A stretch of 64,000 nt of DNA from Sapria himalayana (GCA_029783825.1 JAREIK010002677.1:431230-495229); one strand, 5' to 3'; counted from the stretch's first letter, positions 39,651-52,773 are shown. Notes: generated from the letters alone by a model not told the origin. Translations and numbers: made by a program.

Positions 39651-40911
39651 TATTTAAGAATAATATAATAATACACACTCATAAAATTATAACAATGATA
39701 TTCCAAAATTGTTCAATTATAAATAAACTATAATTGATGAGTCATAAGGTAAAGATTTGGGAGAAAAATAAAATGAAAACTCAAAAATAATTAATAATTA
39801 TATCGAGAATCAATTAAATTATATATAGATAGGTCTACTATTAAATCTATATTTTTTTAGGTAAGTTACAAAAAAATTAAAAAAAATAAAAATATTTATA
39901 TATGGATTGGAATATATTCGAACATGGATTAGTTTAGGTATGTCCAAATGGCAAGGTAAAGGCCCAACAATGATCATGATGATAAATGAGAATTTACATT
40001 GTCAGATAATAAACTTAAAAGTAAAAGAAAAATAGAGAGTATCACTGCTACAATTGCAAAGCATCTTCCAACAATAATAGCTGGTTGATGAAAATCTCTA
40101 AAGGTAACTACGTGTGATGCGACATTGCTTAATAGTGCCATATTTCATGCATGTCCACTTCCATTCCTACTAAATTTGATCTCCATGCCTTAAAAATCAA
40201 TCTTAGTTGAAAAAATTAAACATTCCAAGTTTTGCTTGTTAATAAACTTGCAATAAGACTTCCAATATATCATGCCAAAAAAAAAAATTCATTTGGATAT
40301 TTGAAAAACAAACTAAAAAGAAATAAATGAAAAACAAAAAAAATTATAGCTACATTTACTGAAGTTGTATATGGCAATAAAGGAAACTAGAATAAATACT
40401 TAGTTATCTCGATGATAGTTTTAGAATAATTTTTTGAAAAAAAATTTCTTAAAAGATGATTTTTGTCCATTTTCTTGCCTAAAAAAATTCTAGTTGTTTA
40501 AGAAATTAAATTATCAAAATCCAACTCTTTATCACCGATGAATATATAAAATTCAATATGAAAATATTTATAAATTTAGGAATATATATATGAATATCCG
40601 AAAAATATATTCAACAGAAAAGATAAAAGATTTATTAAAACAAAAATAAACAAAATAGACCCCTGTTATATTGATAGTTCATTTGCACTGATACTGCACT
40701 ACACTAATTCCTTGTGGAAACAATCCCACATCCAAAATATAATTGCCAAAATATTGCTGCAACTATTTTTAATCACTCACATTTCATTCATTCCAAGTAG
40801 TCCAAAAATTTATATAAGGCAATATGTCCTAAACCCTTTTTATTATCTCTACCAATAGATAAATTTTACATGAAATAATATGTATCCTCAAGAAGAACAA
40901 ATAAAAATCAA
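39651..40911. other. spacer, no gene seen
   Basis: AT-rich spacer. Around 40080-40200 composition is more balanced, but no frame or domain is convincing. Confidence 0.5.
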
Positions 40912-41400
40912 TAATGTATTTGATTAGCTCAAATAAAGTGACTACGAGAAAAAACCTTGCAACCCAGGCTCAGGTGACTACTTTAGACCATATAATACAT
41001 TCTACAATTTGCAAACCACACTTGATTGTACTGCCCAAATCAATAGTAGTTGCTTCATATATACCTCCATCTGAAGTTTATAATACAAAATTATTTTTTA
41101 AAGTTTAGTTTGTGTATACACTAACCGTGAGATATTGTAAAAAAATGAAAATACGTACCAAAGTCAACTTGATTACTGTAGAGTAAGTATCATGATATTT
41201 CATACCAAATATCTGATTGTATCGCATCACTATAAATCTCATTTTAAGTTGATATGATTTTTCATCAAAACTTGCCTTCATAGTAAACAATAAAATGCAT
41301 CCGACAACAGACTTTCTCAAAGATCATGATATTAGTTGTCTGATCTCATTATAGCTAAGGATATAGATCTCATCTATCATAGTCTGACACATTCTTAAAT
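40912..41400 (-). pseudogene. Ty1/copia reverse transcriptase remnant
   Basis: Minus-strand reading gives, in order, MIDEIYILSYNE, then KSVVGCILLFTMK (family pattern PVGCRWVFTIK), FIVMRYNQIFGMKYHDTYST (GYTQ.YGIDY.ETF), VIKLTLVRIFIF, then EVYMKQ, VCKL..VLYGLK.SP. These are consecutive landmarks of the 5' half of copia RT. The rest is missing or too decayed. Sequence to about 42300 may be the decayed integrase-RT linker. The family differs from both copia elements at 21.7-25.6 kb. Confidence 0.75.
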
Positions 41401-42557
41401 GAGATAATATCTCAGAAAAAGATCATGCTAGTATCATCAAGAGAAATAATAAAAGAAATAAAATAAAATAAAATAAGAGTGCAACGAACTATGTGAAATC
41501 AAGTATCGAGTACACGTCTTCTCTCCTTTTCATAGAGCAATCGAAAGGTCAAGGTCAGAGGGACTGCATATAAAATTAGTTGGCTCCTCAATAGGATCAC
41601 CTTTTATCCTATCAAGCTGGCATGTTTCTCTCATCTAGTATATACTCTAAGTTATGAATGTTCAAGTGTCATAATTTCGAACATTATAAGTCTGTATTGG
41701 TGCACACACTTATAATAATATGTAATCTAGATATGAAAAAAAGCCTTCTACTCGAGAACTCTCACTTTCGCTAGACTCAATATAATCTGAATTTGTTGGC
41801 ATGTATGTTGATTCTATGAGAACAATATCATGCTCAAAACTAACATGATCAAATATAGTCAATGAGTGACTCTCTTTATCAACTAAAAGTCGATGCAGGG
41901 TTATAGTTAATAGACAAAGAGTGATGAATCCAAATGCAATATATATATATATATATATTCACACTCTTCCTAAGCATGTTAAAGAATAAATCATTATTAA
42001 ATAATTAACATCTAAACTAATTGAAATTTTATTTGTCTATGGTAAAAAATATACTCACTTTGGGAACTAAAGTATCCATGAAAGACATAACTCAAGGCCT
42101 TGGATACTAGTTTGTCTCATCCTAGAGAACAATCAAAAAAAATAAGTAAAACAAAAAACTCTAGAAGGCAACAATTTTGGAATACTCTTTCCAAGTAAAA
42201 ATATGAGTCATCTCAATCAGTTGTCTATTCTTTATTCAACCACCTTATTTTGTTGAAGGTATGATATTACAAAAAAGTCTAGTATATAATCTGATGATCT
42301 ATATAATAAATATTAAATTGATATGACATAAATTATAATATATTATTATTTTTTAATTTTTTTTAATTTTATCGAATTGAGTTTTTATCAATTTATAAAA
42401 AATTTTAACCAAAGAAGCCTTCTGATCTATCACGAAATAGATATATCCAAATATATCTTGAACAGACAACAACAAATATGATCAAATACTTAATTCTCTC
42501 TTTAATCATATTTCTATTAGGTTTTCATATGTTTAAGTTAAAGATGTCAATTGTGTA
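41401..42557 (-). other. possible decayed copia linker, otherwise unassigned
   Basis: Minus-strand pieces such as LIESTYMPTNSDYIESSESE fit the low-complexity linker upstream of copia RT, but cannot be assigned firmly. The stretch 42300-42557 is AT-rich with no feature. Confidence 0.3.
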
Positions 42558-42599
42558 GTGTCATATCAACATATCATCGTAGGAGGTAGGCTTGTCTAT

Positions 42600-42850
42600 A
42601 ATTATTTGAGATGCAATATGTATCGAGATGCAAGGTGCATCGAGATGAAAGGCACACTGAGGCACGAGTCACACCCAAGCACAAGGCACACCCAGGCGCA
42701 AGGCGCACCCAGGCGCAAGGCGCACCCAGGCGCAAGGCGCACCTACAGGCGCAGCACCAGGCACAAGGGCACCCAAGCGCAAAACACACCGAGATGCAAG
42801 GCAAACCAAGGCAAAGCGCATCAAGGCACAAAACCCTTTTAGCATGGAGT
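42600..42850. repeat. GGCGCA/AAGGCACAC repeat near hAT 3' end
   Basis: GC-rich short repeats with a core CAAGGCGCACCCAGGCG (about 17 bases), several perfect at 42687-42745 and diverging outward (AAGGCACAC, GATGCAAGG). It lies just 3' of a minus-strand hAT transposase remnant. A related AAGGC..ACAC word occurs at the other side (46020, 46255, 47275). It is plausibly the subterminal repeat of that hAT element. Confidence 0.65.
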
Positions 42851-43190
42851 CTCAAGGGGCAATAAAGGCGAATTTTTTTTTGTGATATACTCTACATAAA
42901 AATACATAAAATTTTTATATTTAACTAAAGAATATTTATAATTTTTATCTATTAATAAAATAAAATCAAAAAAATAACATTAAACATAAAAAATAGATAA
43001 TTAGTACTTCTCAACATCACTATCATTAAGAATAATAAAATAAAATAATTGAATTTTAACAATCCAATAAATAAAGTTAAAAAATTAAACTTCAAATATA
43101 GCATATCAATATAAAAAAATATCATTAATATTTTTTGTATAAAAAAATTAAAAACTTAAAAAGATATACAAAATAAATACTTATAGATCT

Positions 43191-45470
43191 TGCTCAAACT
43201 CTAAATCCATAAAATCATCATGACTATCATTTTTTTCATCATCACTCTTGAACTCTTACTTGTCTTAATCTTCATATCCTGATAACTGGGTCATTTTTTC
43301 ATCTTCATCAATCAAAATTAAAGTAAAAGTATATTTAAAACTTGATGATATTAACTTTGATATTTATATTTTGCTTGAATTGCTTTAATTTTTATATAAA
43401 CTTTAGCTCCTCTAGCTTTACAACAACACCACAAGTTAAATCATTACTCTCAAATGCTAAATTATCTTCTGTAACATCTTCATCTTCTTTTTTTTTCAAT
43501 TATTTATTGTTATAATTTATATCTTCCAAAAAAATAAAATCAATAATATGATGCTCATTGAATCTTTTTATCAAGGCTCAATTGTACTTAATGTACATCA
43601 AATCATTCGAGTATTAATATTCCAACTTATTTCTCCTCTTGTTATAAATCTAAAAAAATCATGATTATTAGATTATATATTATATTAAATAATATAATAA
43701 AGATATTAATTTTTCGTAATTATTTTAATAATTTACATTCTCGAAGATATTTAATTTATTTCACAACTAGATACACTATATATTAGGTTGAATGCCACAA
43801 TACAAATTTTTACAAACTATTAATATTAGATCCAAATATACTTCATTATTCAATTATAATTAATATAAATAAATTATCAGCTAATATTCATATATTTTAA
43901 TAAAAAAATATATTAATTTATACAGTAAATAACTAAATTAAAAAACTAACTAATAGTTAAGATTTTTGTTCGTATGGAAAATCATAATCAAAAAGGTATT
44001 GAGAATGCATGTACAAGTCCAATTATGATATAATTGTATCTTATTCACCTCTCTATTTCATCAATCTCAACATACATTTACATACATATCTTCAAAGATT
44101 TTTGAATCTAGATTTACTACTAATCCTTTTGTATCATAATAAAACTCTGTGTACAAAAATTTCTAGCTGAATATAAGGTTAATGAAGCTTAATCTCTCAC
44201 CGCCTATTAATGATTTTCATGATTTCCTTATACTTCTTTTCACTCTCATTAAAGCTTTTGATAATTATTTTCTGTCTTTTGCATGAAAACATAAATGTAA
44301 CTCATTGTATGCCTCTTTTCACCAACCACCAAGCAAAGAATATGTACAAGAGGGTCTGACACCTTCAAACAAAATATTATAGTATTCTAAAAATGAGGCA
44401 TAAAAATTATATTTTTTCTCTTTTCCTCTTTTGCCAATTTATAACTTCCTCAAGTTATTTTTTTATTTATTAATACGAGATAAGTGATGAAGACCATTAC
44501 AAACCACATCTTTGTAAGCCTCAACAACTAATTTTGCTCAATAAATCATCTAAGCATATTAAGCAATCTCACTTTATTATAAATACAACCACAATAAATA
44601 TAACTCACTTTATTCTCTTCTTGATATATGAGAGTTTTTCAATATCTTTCAACAATAAGTCAAGACAATATGCAATACATAGTATCCATTACAAATATTG
44701 TTTTTTTATTTCAACAATCTACCTATATAAGTTAAAGTTAAACATTAATATAGAAATAATATATAATGTGTAATAACCTAAATAAAATAATAAAAAATCA
44801 AATTAAATTTTAAATATTTACTATCACATAATTTGAAGTATTATCTATTATAACTTGAATAATATTATCTTTGTTAACTTCTTTCACCCAACTATCAAAT
44901 AATTCAAATAATTTTTCTCTCGTCTTGATCATAAAAAAATATCAATAGGTTTTATAAACATGAATACATGATTTTTCTTTATAAATTCACCATGAAATTC
45001 ACCAACATTCTTTCTTTCCTATCAGTTCATTCATTCGATATAATTAAATATTCATTTTACTTCCATTATGTAAAATGATTCTTCATCAAATTCATTATAG
45101 AATTAATTCTTTTTTTAGACTAGTAACTCTCACATCATAAAAATTAAATCTTTTATATCTCAAATAATATTGCCCATTTGCCTTTCAAGCATTGGTTAAG
45201 AACTAATATAGTTGACTATATTAAATGAATTACAGTATTATATAACTATCTACAAAATAAAATTCAAATTCTTTGTAAAATTAATTCTTTATTTAACAGT
45301 AACACTCACATCATGAAAGTTAGATCTCTTATATTTCAAATCATATTACCCAATTATCTCAAGCATTGGTTAAGAACTAATATATTTCACTGTATTAAAT
45401 GAATTGCAACATCATATAATCATCTACAAAATAAAATATCGGCTCTTTCCTTAACCTCTTACTTGTAAGT
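43191..45470 (-). pseudogene. hAT transposase (DUF659-type) remnant 1
   Basis: On the minus strand from about 45470 the landmarks appear in the family order. They are YDVR.T..KKELI and SNE.TDRKE (pattern SDGWTDRKGR) near 45060; FYDQDE.KLFELFDSWVKEV then IIQVIIDNTSNYV (VVQVVTDNASNYV) at 44840-44960; and EKKYKEIMKIINRR.EIKLH.P (IDERW..QLHRPLHAA) near 44200. Next are L.IFENV near 43740, of the dimerisation domain (GCERNWSVFE), then NKRRNKLEY and NDLMYIKYN.ALIKRFNEHH at 43550-43650, and an acidic tail SDDEKNDSHDDFMDLEF ending in a stop at 43191. Many stops and frameshifts are present, so it is inactive. The N-terminal BED finger is not seen. Confidence 0.8.
45100..45440. repeat. about 176-bp tandem duplication inside hAT 1
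   Basis: Two diverged copies (about 45100-45268 and 45275-45440) share AAATTAATTCTTT, ACTCACATCAT, CAAGCATTGGTTAAGAACTA and ATCTACAAAATAAAAT. The duplication repeats the coding region around YDVR.T..KKELI. Confidence 0.75.
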
Positions 45471-45479
45471 ATTATTGAG

Positions 45480-47760
45480 AGTGATGCATTTGGGGCCAGT
45501 GCATATGGCATGCCTGTGGCATGCATGGCCTTTGGGTGCTAACATAGCCCAAAGGCCCACTTTTCTCAACCAGACGTGTGGGTAGGACATGGTCGAGTTG
45601 GCCACTACCTATGCCCCCTCACCCTAGTTGGTTAGCTAATTCCTGACTATTGGGTGCTAACACTGGCTGACTAGCAAATAGCCAGTGCCTAGTGGCCTAT
45701 GGCCATAGCCACAGATTGTACTAGCTAGGACAACCCATCAACCAATGCCTAGTGACCATTAGGCATCAAGCAAGGGGCCATGGGCACTAACTTTGTCATA
45801 CATAGTTTGTTTTTAAAATTTAAATTTAATTTTTAAAAATTAATTATTAAATATAAATTGTATTGCATTGTAAATGAAAATGAATAAAAATCAATCAATA
45901 AAAAACACATCTATTTCATGATTTTGATTTCATCATAATATCACAAATAATAATAAATTAAAAAACTAAGTAAAAAGCACGACAATCAACAATAGTCAAC
46001 AATGGTAACACGTGAGTCTTAAGGCATGTCTGAGGCACACATGGGCGTTGGGTGCTAACATGGCCCAAAAGCCCACTTTTCTCAGCCATGCATGTTGGGT
46101 AGGACAGGATCGGTTGGCCACTACCTATGCCCCTCACCCTGGTTGGGGTTGGCCGGTCCTTGGCGGTTGGGTGCTAACACTGGCTGACTAGCAGCCACCA
46201 ATTCCCAGTGGCCTATGGCCACAACCATTTGATTGTACTAGCTAGTGTCTTAAGGCGTGCCCAAGGCACACTCATGGCCCAAAGGCCCACTTTTCCCATC
46301 CAAACGTGTTGGGTAGGACAAGGTCAGGTTGGCCACAACCTATGCCACCTCACCTTGGTTGGTTGGCTGGTTCCTGGTACTAACACTGGCTGACTAGCAG
46401 CTAGCCAATGCCCAATGACCTATGACATAGCCACTGAATTATACTGGCTAGGCCAACCCATCAACTAGTGCCTAGTGGCCACTAGGCATAGGCTAGGGGC
46501 CATAGACACTAACTTTGTCATATAGAGTTTTTTTAAATATAATTTTAATTTTTAACAATTTAAATATTAAAAATAAACTATATTATATTGTTAATGAAAA
46601 TGAATAAGAGTCAACTCAAAAAATATATATCTATTTCGTGATTTTGATTTTGATCTTATCACAATATCATAGATAATAATAAATTAGAAAATTAAGTAAA
46701 AAACACAATAATCAATAGTAGTCAACAATAATAACATGCGAGTCTTGTAATATCCAAGATAAGTTTGTATGGTTCGGATTGTCACATCACAAGTTTTTGT
46801 CAAAACCTCGATACCCTCGATGTCATGTGAGTCATCATCCACTAGTAATTTTTTCACTTGATCCTAAAGACTAATTAATGAATCCTCACACTCTTTTAAG
46901 CATGAGAATATTTTTATGATATATGGTCACAATATCAATCTCTTATCTGAAATAATATAAATAATCACAAAAAAATAAACAATAATATGAAAGATACAAA
47001 AAGATTAGTAAATCACATATAATCTTAGATAATATGAGATAGATGAATTTGTATGATTTTTAGTAATTTTATGAAGAAAGGAGAGAGATAATGCATCTCT
47101 TCGGGTTTGATTTTTGTGGTGGGAGGGGGACGGCATTTAAAGTGATTGCCTCCCATCAGGAGCATTGCAGTAATTCATGCCTTTTTGTCTTTCACAAATG
47201 GGCATGCCTCCCCCCAAGCGAGGCACTATGGCAAGGGCATTGTGGTGCCTGCACTTATTGAGTGCCTAAGGCACACCTGCTCTTAAGGCATGACTAAGGA
47301 GCACCTGGCTACTGGGTGCTAACATGGCCCAAAGGCCCATTTTTTAGCCTGGTGTGTTGGGTTGGCCACTACCTGTGCCCCCTCACTCTACTAGTTGGCT
47401 AGCTCCTGGCTACTGGATGCTAACACTAGCTTATTGGCAAGCTAGCCAGTGCCCAATGGCCTGTGGCCACTGCCCACTAAACTATACTGGCCAGGCCAAC
47501 CCATCAGCCAATGCCTAGCAGCCACTAGGCATCAGGCGGGAAGTCGTAGGCATTAACTTTGTCATATAATGTTAGTTTTTAAAATAGAATTTTAATTTTT
47601 AAAATAAAAATAAATAAAAATCATAACTCAATAAAAAATATCTATTTCATGATTTTGATTTCATCATGATATCACAAATAATAATAAATTAGAAAACTAA
47701 GTAAAAATCATGACAATCAATAGTAATTAGCAATAATAACATGTCAGTCTTCTAATATCC
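45480..47760. repeat. four diverged repeats with GGCCCAAAGGCCCAC core
   Basis: Units begin near 45510, 46020, 46245 and 47275. Each contains GGGTGCTAACATGGCCC or a close variant, AAAGGCCCACTTTT, a GTTGGCCACTACCTATGCCC-like stretch, CTAACACTGGCTGACTAGCA, and an AGTGCCTAGTGGCC palindrome-rich end followed by AACTTTGTCATA. Units 1, 3 and 4 continue into an AT-rich tail with CTATTTCATGATTTTGATTT. Unit 2 is short (about 225 bases). They are GC-richer than the surroundings and lie just upstream (5') of hAT 1, so they may be its 5' subterminal region. Confidence 0.7.
46735..47050. repeat. dispersed repeat pair, copy 1
   Basis: Begins GTCTTGTAATATCCAAGATA and contains ACCTCGATACCCTCGATGTC and TATGGTCACAATATCA. 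It matches 47735-48050 in the same orientation and order (GTCTTCTAATATCCACAATA .. TATGGTCACAATATCAGTC). With the preceding unit it forms a larger duplicated block of about 0.8 kb. Confidence 0.65.
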
Positions 47761-48050
47761 ACAATAAATTTGTATGGTTCAGATCGTCACATCTCAAACT
47801 TATAGTCAAACCTCGATATCATTGATGTCGTGTGAGTATCATTCACTAGCAATTATTTCACTTAATCCTAAAAACTTATTTTGGATCTCTCATATTTTAA
47901 GCATAAGAATACTTTTATCATGTATGGTCACAATATCAGTCGCTTATCTAAAATAATATTCATAATCTCAGAATAAATAGGATCCGATATTATGTTAGAT
48001 ATCAGATGAGTTAGTAGATCACATATAATCTTAGATAATATGAGATTGAT
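47735..48050. repeat. dispersed repeat pair, copy 2
   Basis: Second copy of the block at 46735-47050. After it, the sequence to 48250 is AT-rich with no recognised feature. Confidence 0.65.
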
Positions 48051-48249
48051 GGATTTATATTATTTTCACTAATTTAATATATCTAAATTCTTAATATAAT
48101 CATATGATAAAATAGAGCAATAAGTAATATCTAAGTACCGAGATACTCTCTCTTATTCGCGAACCATCACATCATTTACCTCTAGCTAACAAATAAAAAA
48201 ATTATCGTATTCAAATAATTTGTTCATATCTATACTCGAAAACTAACTA

Positions 48250-49520
48250 AAAGACACTAAAACTATAATACTTAGTGTCATAATATTTAAACATATTATC
48301 TAATTGTTCATGAATCCTACAATATGTTTATTCTATTTTATTCATGCATGTGAATAAATATTTTAATATGTTTTATAGCTCTTCCATCTTAACCTTATTA
48401 TCCATAGATGCAATCAAATAATAAAAAGTAAACATTCATAATGTATATCTTCTATATTTGTTAAATGTATAACTAATATTACATATACACTTAAATACAA
48501 TACATATAGTAAGAGTGCATAAGTTAAGACATATTTATCATATCATAAAAATCTTTAAGAATTTCAAAAACTAAATTTTATCTTATAATCTAAATTATTA
48601 ATAATAATTTTACTATTGACGTAGTTGAATATCAAGTGTTGATAGCCAACACTTGAATTCAACATGAACTATGTATAATATTAATGAAGTCCTATATCTA
48701 ACGCTAGTGAAGATCAAGTTGATAGCCAAACTTGAATTCTCTGTTCATTATTAATATTTTCATTTGAAATTTTTTCTTTTTTAAGCCTACTTACAAACAT
48801 AAAATGTAAAAATCTTATTGCCTGCTAGGTATCTTAATATATTTATCTTTTAGTGAATTTTTTATATTTTCAAATATGAATAAAACAATTTTTATTCATA
48901 CTTGCACTATTAGATTAATTATATGATACATATACCTAACATAAAAAATAGCATCTAATGATATATCTCTAATAATTCTCACAAACATATTAATCACAAC
49001 ACTTATATTTGAAACATTACCAAATATAATACTAAAAATTTTATTTTGAATATCATATTCTTTAAAGATTTTTGAAAAACACTCATATATAGAGAGTCAT
49101 AATGAGGATAAACAATCTCATGAAATTATAATTTATTTTATTTAATTTTCTACTTAAAATCAATATAGTGGGTGATAACTTATGTGAATACATCATCACA
49201 ACTAATCTAAATGTGAAAGTCAAAAATCACTCCATTGCTTTTTAAGTTCATTAATTACTAATTATTATGTTATTCCAACTAATTTACCTAGAAATTCTAT
49301 GATAAATAAATTAAAATTAAGTTTGCATAATATGAATTTTATCAAGTCTTTCCTTCCAAACTCATTGTCATAAATGAAGTCAATAAACCTTAAGTTGATA
49401 CAACTTCAAATTTTCAACACTCAATTAAGTTTGTCAAAGATCTAATGCACCATATTTTTTAGTATATTAATTGGCATATCTTTTATAGTGGTCAATGCCA
49501 CCAACAACCCCTCCTACATA
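48250..49520 (-). pseudogene. hAT transposase remnant 2 (RICESLEEPER-like)
   Basis: Minus-strand landmarks in order: KKYGALDL..T.LSVENL and GRKDLIKFIL (BED-to-core linker, pattern RRELAKMIILHEYP) at 49300-49480; CIHISYHPLY.F (ITAHFID) near 49170; YDIQNKIFSIIFGNVSNISV (KIFTISLDNASSN) near 49030; AIFYVRYMYHIINLIVQV (FHVRCVCHVINLAVQD) at 48920-48975; then SRQ.DFYILCL.VGLKKEKI near 48800; and LKDFYDM.NMS and MDNKVKMEEL..ILKYLF at 48350-48560. This is a different hAT family from remnant 1. Frameshifts and stops are frequent, and the C-terminal dimerisation domain is not recognised. Confidence 0.75.
48632..48656. repeat. perfect 10-bp-arm hairpin
   Basis: TCAAGTGTTG, loop ATAGC, CAACACTTGA. A related hairpin, TCAAGTT .. 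AACTTGA type, lies at 48714-48735 with the same loop word GATAGCC. Both are followed by ATTC. Confidence 0.8.
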
Positions 49521-50179
49521 TATATATCTTTCATAATATATATATTATATCGAATCTTCTTCGATATCTTAAAATTTTATTTTAGATTATGTAAAATGTG
49601 TGTATACTACAGATGTTTGCTTATTTTTAAGTTTTTTAGTCACATGACTCAATGTCATAAAAGGAAAACTTAGTTTCAACCTCAGACATTTCTATCAAGT
49701 TACAACTATTATTTATTTATATAAGTCTTAATTCATTTTATAATATTTATTATTTTGCTATTTTTAAATTTAAGAGGACTAAAGCATGGAGAAGAAGAAA
49801 TAGGTATTTTCTTAATCTTTTACTTTTTTTTGTTAATTTATTTATTTATAAAAAATTAAATTAAAAATATATGTAATGTAATATGTATCTTTATTTGATG
49901 TGGGTAGCATGTATTTTTTACCTCTGACATCATATTCTCATGCTTCAAAATCAGATCATCATAAAAATAACTTGACATTCGGTAAATTATAATTATTAAT
50001 AATTATGGGCACAAACAGGATACTATGATGCTTTTAATTTAAAAGAAATAGCCAGAAGAAGAGCAGAGAGAAGACAAAATTACAAATAAATTATGAAAAA
50101 TAAAATATAGAAATATTATTATAGATAAGATAACATTATATCTATAAATAATATTTTATCCAGTTAACAACCATATATC
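49521..50179. other. spacer, no gene seen
   Basis: AT-rich, with no coding trace I can support. Confidence 0.5.
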
Positions 50180-50537
50180 GAATTTTGCCCCATTAAACCA
50201 TTGGATTCAGATGTAATCCAATAGATAAAATAATTAGAATTTTTTTTATTTTAGCCAACAGCACAACAACAAGTGTTTTCCAATCAGCAAATAGCAACCA
50301 TTTTAAAATGAATGCTTTTTTCAGATGTGGTCATGCCACATTTCATGTCAATGTGCCTGCCTCATGGGCCATACCTGATACAACATGAGGCTCGTGTCTT
50401 CCCATAGGAGTAGTGCCATAGGCTAGCACGAGTGAGGCCCAGACATTATTTTGAACCATGCATGTCAAACCTGATATGTCAAAGTTGTGTCGTGTCATGG
50501 GTCGTGCTCAAGCCACCCAGGACACTTGACACCCCTA
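50180..50537 (-). mobile_element. hAT-type terminal segment
   Basis: The right edge reads, on the minus strand from 50537, TAGGGGTGTCAAGTGTCCTG. TAGGGGTGTCAA is a common hAT terminus. The inner 200 bases are GC-richer with CACGA/TCGTG words (GTCGTGTCATGGGTCGTGC), as in many plant hAT ends. It lies 5' of hAT remnant 2, which is on the same strand, so it may be that element's 5' end. No matching opposite terminus was found. Confidence 0.5.
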
Positions 50538-51802
50538 ATTTTATTGTATAAGATTTCATAAGTACCTAATCAAATCAAACTAGGGTATAGGGTACAAAAT
50601 ATTAGTAAGCTTTATTAGCTGATATGTCTCATATTGTATAATCAAAATATCCTTAAGAAAATAAAGAATTCTCAAATTAACTAGTGATAAATACTCAAGC
50701 TGGGAATGCATAAGTAATAAATTTAAAATACTCATATATATAAAGAGAGATCTTATTGTTAATGAAAGAATATATAATTCAACCTACAAAATCTCAAATA
50801 GAATCTTCCTCGGAGTCTTCCAATTATTCAAATAAATAATAATAGCAATAATAATAATGTTATAATTTAATTATCTAAAAAGATAACTCACATAAAATAA
50901 ACTAATTGGACAATCAAAAATAAATATGATACAAATAAATTATAAAGATTAAAGCTGAATAATAGCATAATCAATAACTTTAAAATATTTTTCAATTGGT
51001 AATAATAATATTTTCAAAATACGAAAAGAATATAAAAAATAAATATAATTACCAATGATATAAATATTCACTCTTGTGTTGATAATCAATAAATATGAAA
51101 TGAGAGTACAAATAAAATAATAATTGACACTTATAAGAAAAGAATAATTTATTATTATCTTAGAGAAAAATTTGTATACTCATTCTTAGTAAGTATTGTG
51201 ATGAATTGACTCTGTTAAGACCCCTAGATAGCTCTGACTAAAAGTCTATCTTTCTCACTACAACATAATATATCGATCTATTCTCTAAAAATAATATATA
51301 ATAATTATTTTTAATGTGACTAATCCTCCAATAATGAATTCACTAAACTAAGACTTTCTTCTATCTACCTCTACTGTGATAATCCAGACAATATCACAAA
51401 ATTGTGATATCTCAAAAAAATACAAAAGTAACTATACTTAATTCTTCTCCTTTTTTTATAGAACTACAAAAATACTAATTAGGATTTCTCCTCAAAATTA
51501 CAATCTTCCATTACCACTCACCACCATATGTTGTTGTGCACCGTTAGGGTTTTTTGATAAAAACCCATTGCACATTGCATGCCTCCACCTTGCATGCCTC
51601 CACCTTGCATTATACCTCCACTACCACTTGTCTAGCATTGTGTGCCCCTTGTCGTACATTGTACACACCTCTTGTCACACACTATGCGTGATTGCTGCCC
51701 TTATGAGAGCACTTGTTGCCCTTACTATGTGCATTTTTTTGTTAGAGATAAGTGTAAGTGCCCTTCTATAATTTGTAATCCCTAAATCACATATATATCT
51801 AT
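50538..51802. other. spacer, no gene seen
   Basis: AT-rich to 51480. Then comes a less AT-rich stretch, 51480-51790, with a small direct repeat (GCATGCCTCCACCTT twice, 51578-51607) and no recognised domain. Confidence 0.5.
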
Positions 51803-51813
51803 CTCTAATACCA
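51803..51813 (-). other. possible LTR-element primer-binding site
   Basis: On the minus strand it reads TGGTATTAGAG, close to the TGGTATCAGAG primer-binding core. On the plus strand it is immediately followed by TGTTGACAATT, as an LTR edge would be. The sequence from 51814 to about 52120 could be the decayed LTR. No gag is recognised on the other side. Confidence 0.4.
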
Positions 51814-52769
51814 TGTTGACAATTAAAATGTAGAAAAATAAATTAAACATTCAATATCAAATATGTCATTCATATCATTGGGGTAGGTGATCCCATCAAA
51901 TAACATGAAATAAAAAGAAAAAAAAAGGTAAATAAAATCACAACAGAACTCAACCCCCAGTTATGCATCCATTTAACTCCAAACGAAAAATTAAACATCT
52001 AAGGTGAAGATTTTGTTGATTATCTGACCTTCAACTATATCATATCGAGTATCTTTCATATAACACTTGGAGCACAAATTTGTAGCAAAAATTCACTTTT
52101 GTTATCGAATAGCAGGAGTAAAACTGGAGTGAGTCAATATGTTCAAATTAGTTTTCGGAGTAAATCAGTGTGAGTCAGGGTGTTCAAATTAGTTTACACA
52201 CTGCTTTACTTTAGCCATATATGACGACGTTCAGGTGAGCTTTGCCCCCAACATTACTTTAGCCAAAAGCCACGTTCAGGTTTAGGTGAGCATTGAACCC
52301 AACATGACTACGTCATGTTGTGGTTCGGGTGATTTTAAAACTAGATTTGAAAATATTAAAAAAAATATGACATTACTTTTTTATACCCAACTTGAAATTA
52401 TTTACAAAAATAAAATGCATGACTTTAGATATTTAAAAAAATTAAACCAAATAAAAATATATTTACATATTAATGCATTTAAAATGTCAAACATGAAAAT
52501 ACCCCAGCATGTACAGTAATTTTCAAATTCAATTATATATTTAGATTAAATATATAAGCCTGTACAATAATTTAAAATTCAAGAATACAGATATATTATA
52601 TGTATAAATAAATATAAATATAAATATAAATATATATATATATATAAGTTAATGTACAAAAGTTTTCTAAAACATACACACACACACACACTTATATTTA
52701 TATAATTATATCTATAAATATTTTTGAAAACTTAAATGTATAAATCAACATATATAAATATTATCGAAA

Positions 52770-52773
<4 letters not shown>

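Noticed and set aside
42558..42865. Frames rich in His, Arg and Cys over the GGCGCA repeat
   Set aside because: Short tandem repeat translated on both strands. Better explained as hAT subterminal repeats.
44534..44773. Plus-strand frame of 79 codons
   Set aside because: Antisense to the hAT 1 transposase remnant, with no domain.
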